A model generated the notes under the pieces. The model was not told where the DNA came from, did not search any database, and saw only the letters and a program-made list of their open reading frames with translations. Both the position numbers and the translations under genes were made by a program. Source: Mnemiopsis leidyi (taxonomy: Eukaryota > Ctenophora > Tentaculata > Lobata > Bolinopsidae). Taken from it: a stretch of 35,278 nucleotides of DNA. Positions 1 to 8,300 of the stretch are shown in pieces. The stretch's first letter is position 1; every line of letters starts with the position of its first letter. The stretch lies in the NCBI GenBank assembly GCA_000226015.1, contig JH152650.1, forward strand, positions 140,095-175,372. The letters are read 5' to 3'.

Positions 1-204
1 TAGTGTAGGTGTAGTGTAGTGTAGTGTAGTGTAGTGTAGTGTAGTGTAGTGTAGTGTAGTGTAGTGTAGTGTAGTGTAGTGTAGTGTAGTGTAGTGTAGT
101 GTAGTGTAGTGTAGTGTAGTGTAGTGTAGTGTAGTGTAGTGTAGTGTAGTGTAGTGTAGTGTAGTGTAGTGTAGTGTAGTGTAGTGTAGTGTAGTGTAGT
201 GTAG
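1..204. repeat. (TAGTG)n pentanucleotide microsatellite
   Basis: About 40 almost perfect copies of the 5-mer TAGTG run from the left edge to about 204; the only break in phase is near the start. The array is cut by the window edge, so its true length is unknown. The unit is not a standard metazoan telomere repeat. Confidence 0.97.
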
Positions 205-2203
205 TACACTAAACATCAATAGCAGCTTAAATGGTCCCTTTTAAATTTTGTTACTTAAAATTCTGCAAAGAACAACATGCTTCCTTTTTGGATCCAGTGA
301 CTGTATATCAATAAGACCTACAAGATGTGACCAAGTTAAAGCCGATTGGACCTTGCGTTCAGGAGTTAGAGCCAAAAATGAGGGTAAATTTGGGGTTTTT
401 GATTGTGACGTTTGTTTGACCGGGCTTTAAATTACCCCCAATATCTTCTAAAGTAAAGGAGATGGGGTTGAGAAAGATAGATTACCACAATTTTGAGCCT
501 TGACTGGTCTTAAGTCAATATCTTTGACTTTGAAGTTACCCTCACATCCTCCCCCCAATATGTGACAAAGATTCAAAGCGCATGCACACACACACGCATG
601 CAAAGGACACCACAAGTTTCAGATTTGGTTTCCACATCAACTTGGTGTACTATTGGTGGGACCAGAATGCTGGCCAAATTAAGTCTTAAGCTCATCTATT
701 TGTGCTAAATTTGAGGGTGTTAGGACTTTTTTCTAATTTTTTGGGTTCATTTTGGGCTCTTATTACCCTCATAACTACCTCTTTAATGATGCGATCAAGA
801 TAAGCTTTCTCAGATATCATTGCTGCTACAATATACTCACTTGAACGTTGAAAAATTGCATCCAGAGCATTCACAAAGTTAGTTATGGGCCATGATTGAG
901 GTTAACAACTTTCCTAAAGTGCTCAACTTATAGGTGGTAAAAATTGATTATCCTCAATATCTTCTCAAGTGAATTTCAGAGCTATTTGGAAGTGAGTCCA
1001 TCTAACGTAAGTATATGGTCAAAGTCTAAAAACATCAAAATAAATTTCAAAAATTATCCTCTCTGACTAAAGATACAAAACGTTTGCACGCAAGGTCCCC
1101 AGGTAGATATGAGAATCGAAATTTTTTGGAGTAGTTAAAGTTGTTAACCCTCAATTTTGACTCATTCACATCAACTCTATGGTTGCCTTGCTATTACAAC
1201 AGTTTCATTCCTGAAAAATGTGGTAAAAATGAGGGTTTTTGTCATTTTTTGACCCAAATATGCGGTTAAGACTAAATTTACCCTCGAAAAGATCTCAATT
1301 GAGTATTCTTGATGAATTATTTTACATCAGAAAGGTGTGAAAATAACCTCAAAGATAACAAGCTGTCCAATTTATTAGCAAAAGATGTGGCTATCCTCAA
1401 TTTTATCACATAAAATGACACCCTAGAATGGTCTGGTATCATGAAAACTAACTACCCCATCCGGTTTTATGGCTATTTCATGCAGCAGGAGTAAAAAATG
1501 AGGGTATTGAAAATTTGAATTTCGTCGGTCAATTCCGTCGGTTGCAAGTTTTATCCTCAATAAGAGCTCAAAATTGGAAACTGCTAATTCCATTAGTGGG
1601 AATGTTGCCTTGGTTATGGAACAGCATTTCCCTTGATATCATCAAAATATGCCATTTGAGGGTAATTTAAAAAGACCTCTCATCCTAAAAATTGAAATTA
1701 TCCTCAATTTGAGCACAAATCCCAAGTTTTTGATGTTTTAGTGATTGCATCAAGTCAAGTATGCATTGGGACAACAATATGATATGAAAAATCCCAAAGG
1801 AGTTACCCTCAATTGAACTAGGTAAGATTATATATATATATGGAATTTTAAGACCCAGCTTTATGATATCCTCAATATTTGCCCTTAAACAACCTTCATC
1901 TTTAAGAATTTTGATCACATTAGTTAGGCAATCATCTGCTGATTCAAAGTTCGAAAAAATTATATTCAGATGCTTTATAGGAGCCATTTTATGAGCAAAA
2001 TTCGAGGTTATCCTCAAATTTCTCACATAAAAAAACAGTAAATCCTCGATAACCTCACTTTGGAAGTTATGGTAAAGGTTTTCCTAGATGATTCACCAAT
2101 ATAAACAGCTATGGAGTATGTTAACCTCAAAAAATCAACAAAACAAAAGGATAGATAATTGCCTGAAAATAGGCTAAAAATGAATGTCACAAATTGGGGC
2201 CAT
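205..2203. other. Non-coding flank with a dispersed TTAYCCTCAA motif
   Basis: No convincing gene is seen; the open frames here are short and unlike any protein I know. What stands out is a short motif, (T)TA(C/T)CCTCAA or its complement TTGAGG(G/A)TAA. It recurs about twenty times between about 375 and 2130, on both strands, at irregular spacings of roughly 40 to 130 bp (for example near 381, 538, 711, 765, 951, 1146, 1278, 1394, 1497, 1553, 1656, 1700, 1804, 1870, 2011 and 2122). The sequence between the motifs is AT-rich and not obviously repeated. This is the 3' flank of the minus-strand LRR gene. Confidence 0.6.
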
Positions 2204-2326
2204 TTAAGCTACTATCGATGTTGTAATGAAACAGTGCTTGCCTGATGAACAAGGACTAATGTCGGCTAGGCAAGGACATTCTGTTTTACTTGTACAACTT
2301 CTACACATCTCACACCCCCCTGAAAT
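2204..2326 (-). CDS. Exon 8, probable terminal exon
   Basis: The acceptor CCTCTACAG|ATT follows a pyrimidine-rich tract. Forty codons follow (ISGGCEMCRSCTSKTECPC... to ...HCFITTSIVA) with eight Cys, then TAA at 2204-2206. The phase matches exon 7. A weak internal GT (ATA|GTAGCT) just before the stop leaves open the possibility of another exon further left. Confidence 0.7.
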   Translation of the reverse strand: MSGGCEMCRSCTSKTECPCLADISPCSSGKHCFITTSIVA

Positions 2327-5300
2327 CTGTAGAGGGGATTGTCAAAAAACAGACAGTTCAGTTTAGTTTAAATACATAAAAAATAAACAAGCGAATAAAG
2401 AACTGAGATAGAAATATATAATTAGCTCAGGTAAAGTAAAGTAAAAGTGAAGTGAAAAAACCTCGTTTTCTGGGCAGTAATCACAAGATTGTTTGGCGTG
2501 AGTAGATTCCATGCCACCCTCGCAACAAGTACAGTTTGTAGCACCTTCCTGGGGGGAGAACTGTCCCGGGGGACAGAAGGAGCAGGAGCTGGACCCGGCA
2601 GAACTGTACTGGCCAGCAGGACATTTCTCTGTAACACCAGCCCTACAGAGGTAACCTGCCTCACACCTGGTAGAAACTTCTCTGTTACTCTTGTAACCAT
2701 GGTAACCATCACACCTGGAGTTACTCAGGTAACCATGGTAACCCTTACTCTGGTAACCATGGTAACCCTCACACCTGGAGTTACTCTGGTAACCATGGTA
2801 ACCATCACACCTGGAGTTACTCTGGTAACCATGGTAACCCTCACACCTGGAGTTACTCTGGTAACCATGGTAACCCTTACACCTGGAGTTACTCTGGTAA
2901 CCATGGTAATCCTCACACCTGGAGTTACTCACAGTTTCATCTCCTGAGTACAGTTATTTCCTGAGTCTCCAGTACAGAGGTTTATGTAGTGTGTCCCCAC
3001 TGTGTAGCCGCTCTCTCTCTCCAGCTGCTCCACTGGTACCCCCTCCCCTTCTCTACATCGCCAGCCTGGCTTACATTCCGAACAGGAGTACTGGAAAAGT
3101 TACTTCGTTACCAGGCAGTTTCATTGTCATTACGCAGTTACTAAGTAGGTAGTAAGTTACCAGGCAGTTTCATTGTCATTACGCAGTTACTAAGTAGGAA
3201 GTAAGTTAGTAAGAAGGTAGTTACTTAATTACAAGGTATGTTGTTACATAGTAACAAATTAGTTACTTAGTAACAAGTTAGTTACTTAGTAACAAGTTAG
3301 TTACTTAGTATCAAATTAGTTACTTAGTATCAAGTTAGATACTTAGTAACAAGTTAGTTACTTAGTAACAAGTTAGTTACTTAGTAACAAGTTAGTTACT
3401 TAGTAAAAAGTTAGTTAGAGGTGGTTACTTATCAACCAGTAAGTTACTGAATAACCAGGTAATTAGTGGTTACTAATAAAACTTATTATTTAGCAATCAG
3501 GTAGTTACTAATATTACTGATTATTTAGTAATAAGATGGTTACTAATGTAACTGATCATTTAGTAATCCGGTGGTCACTAATATAACTGATAATTTATTC
3601 ATCAGGTGGTCACTAATATAACTGATTAATATTACACTCACTTGTCCCCCGAATGATATCTCGAAACTACTCCTGTTCACACAACCCTCCTCATTTCTGG
3701 GAAAACTCAGTTCGTCAAATATCTTTTTATCAAGTTCTTCGTTCAAAAAGTCTTGTCTGATGGAAAAAAATCATTATACTAAGTGTGCCTCATAAACCAT
3801 GTAAACTATCAGTTTACAATGCATTGATTAAATAATCACCGGGCCAAGTAATTGTTCATGACAAAACCTCAGGCAAATACATAGCTCGAGAGACTGTGAC
3901 AACTTGTCACTACTGAAACACAAGGAAATATCTTGTAAGTGAGAGTAGTATAAAGACAACGTTTGCGACTGATGTAGAAGCAAGCTGTGACTTTTCTCGC
4001 TGTACGGTCAATACACTAGGAACTGAAGCAGCTGGTTACCATGCAGGGTCAATTCCTTAAACTCATGTCAATTTGTTCGTACAAACCTTCCTCTTGTTTC
4101 AATACAACGTGCTATATAACGTGTTATGTAACGTGCTATATAACGTGCTATATAACGTGCTATATAACGTGTTATGTAACGTGCTATATAACGTGCTATA
4201 TAACGTGCTACGTAACGTGCTATGTAATGTGATATATAACGTGTTATATAACGTGCTACGTAACGTGCTATGTAATGTGATATATAACGTGTTATATAAC
4301 GTGCTACGTAACGTGCTATGTAATGTGATATATAACGTGTTATATAACGTGTAATGGAACGTTTTATGGAACGTGCTATGCAATGTGACATATGTCTGAC
4401 CTGCAAGTGGTACACTGAACTCTTGTTCCTAACCCCGGACAGCGGTACCCAAGTGTGCACGTGTCACAGTATCCGAGATTTGATTGGGATATCATCCAAC
4501 CAGGTGCTTTAACCTGGGGAGTTACTTAGTTACCATCCAACCTGGTACTTTAACCTGGGGAGTTACTTAGTTACCATCCAACCTGGTACTTTAACCTGGG
4601 GAGTTACTTAGTTACCATCCAACCTGGTACTTTAACCTTGGGAGTTACTTAGTTACCATCCAACCTGGTACTTTAACCTGGGGAGTTACTTAGTTACCAT
4701 CCAACCTGGTACTTTAACCTACCATGTAATCTCCACCCTCATCAACAATAAAAATGACTACAGAACAGCAGTCCAACTTATTTCAGGTCACTGTGGCCTT
4801 AACAAACACATCTTTATCATGAGGAAATCTGACACCAAAGAATGTCCACTCTGCGACACCAAGAGGAAACAGTATTTCATTTCCTCGGCCAGTGTGCTGC
4901 CACTGCACAACTTAGAGGGCATTACTTCAACGACTACTACTTCTCTATCAACGACATCTTTGATTACACCCATATTACAACCATTATCAAATTTACCAAC
5001 AAAACAAACAGTTTACTCGACCCTGAAGACATCGACAACACAGGATTTACTTAGCTTTAGCCCTTATTTTTCCCTATGTAGTCTTTGACTTCTGGTATAT
5101 GCTCTCACATCTGTCTACATTGTAACCTCTTAACCCCCTCTCTTACTCATCCCTCTTATATCTCCCTGTACTCCCCCTCCCACAACCCCCTCACCCTAGA
5201 GATAGGCGAAAGACTTTTTGACGTTACCCTCTTGTGGGCCTAACATACAGACCCAGTCCTCAATCTGATTATTTAGTAACGAAGTGGTTATAATCTAACT

Positions 5301-8300
5301 TACGTTGAAGATGGCAGAGTCGATGCCTACAATGAATGTCATGTCCTGAATACAAGATGCACTGATAAGGAATAAGTAGTGGTGCTTGGTTCCAAGTCTG
5401 ACAGGTCCTCTGTCCACTCCGTACACTTCAACTCTGTACTTGACCTGGAAATGATTTCTTATTAATTCTTAAGTCATGCACATAAACATGTTTAACAAAA
5501 AATGAACATGTTTTGAGAAAACCTGCGCTGTTTCTTTACACAATATTTTTTTAGAATGATCAAGATAGAAAGGAGGAGCTTCCAAGTGTTGCGGGAAACC
5601 TCCTGGGAGAGGCAGACTCTTCTTTGGGGTAAGTAAGTGTATAGCAATAAAATTATTTAAACAAGAAGGTGACTAACCCGGAAGGTTTCATAAGTAAAAT
5701 AGTCGTCCACATTCTTGTACATCTCGTATTCCGAACTGTTGAGATTTAAAACTTCGTAACTTCCTGACAATTTTATAGTAAAATGGTATAGTATCTTCTG
5801 GCAAGTAGCTGGTGGCTGGAACTTTTTGATCTTCCTACAAATCTTTATGCAAATCCTAAAAGCCTAAACCTGAAAAACGAAACAAGACTATGCTTTTTCT
5901 AACCTATGAAGTATTGGACTGCTTTGTTGAGACCATTGTCAGCATCAGTGACATTGAGAAGAGTACCCCGAAAGTCTAGACACAGGTCAGACCGGTCTAT
6001 CAGCAGGTCCTCCTGGTCCTGAAACACAGGACAGTTATCGTTAGCGTCCTCCACTGTCACTTTGATCCTCAACTTTGTGACGTAGTCTCTGGTATTCTTT
6101 CCCTCGAACACGTAATGTACCTCTAAGTACAGGTATTTGTACTTCTCACCCATTTCCTCGTAGTCTAGAGCGTTTCTCAGAATGACAAGGACAGTGGAAG
6201 TAGTGAGGGTGGAAGTGTGTATGGGTTGAACTACAGGAACAGGTTCTACAGTTTCACTGCAGTTGTAGAAGTCAGGTATTCCCTGACCTGGCCGCTGGTT
6301 TACTTGGGGCGGCTCTGGATCTTCTTTCCATTCGTAGTCACTGTTGTGTATCTCGAAGTTATCGTTGTTGTTTTCTGTACCGACAATATCAACTGTGAAA
6401 GACTGCGATCCCAGCACAGTCCGGAAGTCCAACTCGTCTACCTTGCCGGAACTGATTTTCCGCTCTGACATGAAGAAGGCAGCATGGTTACTGAAGTCCC
6501 GTGGCTGAAACTCAGTGAGACGCAAGTAGAGCAGGGAGGAGAGCGACCGTCTCTGAGTAGTGAAGATGTCCACATACATCTCATCAGCAACTGTAAACTC
6601 GCCTGCTTCAACCTCACTCTGTTCACCTATCAGAGTGCAGCGTCCCACCTGGGATTCATCAACTATGTCCCTGTTGATGGTACCGTACCTAACAACAAAC
6701 CTGCCAGCTTCCTCATGAAAGGAGAGTTCACCACAAGGGAGTTCGGCCTTGTCCTCCTCCTCCGCAAGCAGCTCCAACACCAGAGTTCCGTTCATGAAGA
6801 CCCACACGTCGTCAGGACCGCCTATCGATAGAACTTCCCGACCACTCAGCTGCACCGCTAGTCTGAGTCTTGCTGTGAAGTACATGTTGTGTCGCTTAAA
6901 GTTTGCTGTCGTGTCCTTCAGCTCCGAAACAATGCTGTCTACTGGCCACCACTGACGTGCGAACATGCAGTGAGAGGCCGCCCCAAATCCTGGACAACTC
7001 TTCAGATAAAACTCCTCCTGTAGGATATCGTCCACGTGGGAGTTGGGGGTGAACCACTGAGTTACTGTGTCCGTTACGCCCTCCAGCTTGTTTTCTGTGT
7101 ACAAATAGGGACCCACACTTGGCGAGTCGAACATTTTGGGGTTTCTGTAAATCTTGTCATAACCCATGTTCTGGAAATCTTCAAAGTCATTTGTTAGGTC
7201 GAAATATGTTGCTTGAAATGCGATGGTTCTTTGAGATTTAGGGATTTTCTCAGTCGTTTCCAATTCCTGGCGATATCCCACCCTCCAGGGCCCGAAAGCC
7301 GAGAACTGACCTGCCCCTGACATGTCTATCTGCACTGAACAGAAGATAAAGACGGAAGTTTCTGTGGAGAAGTCTATATCTACACTGTGACTGAACTCCT
7401 TGTCGCAAGTGTCAGAGGTTCTGAGTTGGACTGTGAAGGGGTCGGTTTCCAATATTGCCTCACCCTTACCACTATCTGAAGCTTGCTTTAGACATTTCAT
7501 CACGACACTAGCTTGAGTTATGCAGCCTGAATTAGCTCTATCTTCACAGCAGTAAACTGTATTGCCCCATATAGCAGCTTCAGGGAACCTCCAATAGACA
7601 GTGAGGCTCTCTGAGGTCGGAATCTCATCCACAAAGGAGAGGGAAACTCGCTCAAGTCTGGTGGTATAGGGTTCACAATGTAATTTATTACGGGCATTGG
7701 TAGGAGCATTGTCATTTATATTCAGCTCTTTATTATCTCCATATGCGCACTTAGAAGGTCCTTTTACTGCAATAGTTGTACCAGTTTTCGCGTTGATGTT
7801 GGCTATTGTTTGCACTAAATTGCATGTGCAATCGTTAACACCATAAACAAGGATGTTTTTTGCATTTTTTTTGACATTCTTGTAAATAGAAGCGTCAATG
7901 AAAGCACCCTGATTATTGTCCGTGACCATGGTGCCACTATCACTTCCTTCAATCTCCTGCAAGCCTACTGTTCTGAGAGGTTTGTTATCGTCTAAGTTCA
8001 GAGTATCCAAAGAAGCTGTCTGGAGAAGGTTGTCAGGTATTTGGGGCAAGTTGTTTTTATTCAACAACAGTTGCTGCACTTTTCCAGCAAATGTGTCCAT
8101 AGCACCATCCTCTATTTTGATTATAGCGTTGCTTGTAAATTGCAGATTTGTAATGGAGTCTGCTTTCCGGAAAGCATCCACAACAACATGCGTGATTTGA
8201 TTGTGCTGGAAATTGAATTTTCCACTGCAATTAGGGAGAGAATCTGTGTCGATGAAATTGATTTCGTTATTTTCTATGTTAAAGTTTTGGCAGTCTTCTA

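Noticed and set aside
1-204. Telomeric repeat at the window edge
   Set aside because: TAGTG is not a known metazoan telomere unit, and the neighbouring sequence is ordinary intergenic DNA; treated as a microsatellite.
2667-2932. CRISPR-like array with 36-bp repeats
   Set aside because: Units are contiguous with no unique spacers, and the genome is eukaryotic; it is a minisatellite.
2489-2947. Plus-strand open frame of about 150 residues (repeats of VTMVTLTPG)
   Set aside because: It is the antisense shadow of exon 7 and the 36-bp minisatellite; the minus strand has consistent splice sites, phases and Cys-rich homology.
4068-4460. Open frames of 60-130 residues on both strands (RYITRYI, YNVLYNV repeats)
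   Set aside because: Produced by the 12-bp repeat, which has no stop in several frames; no start context or homology.
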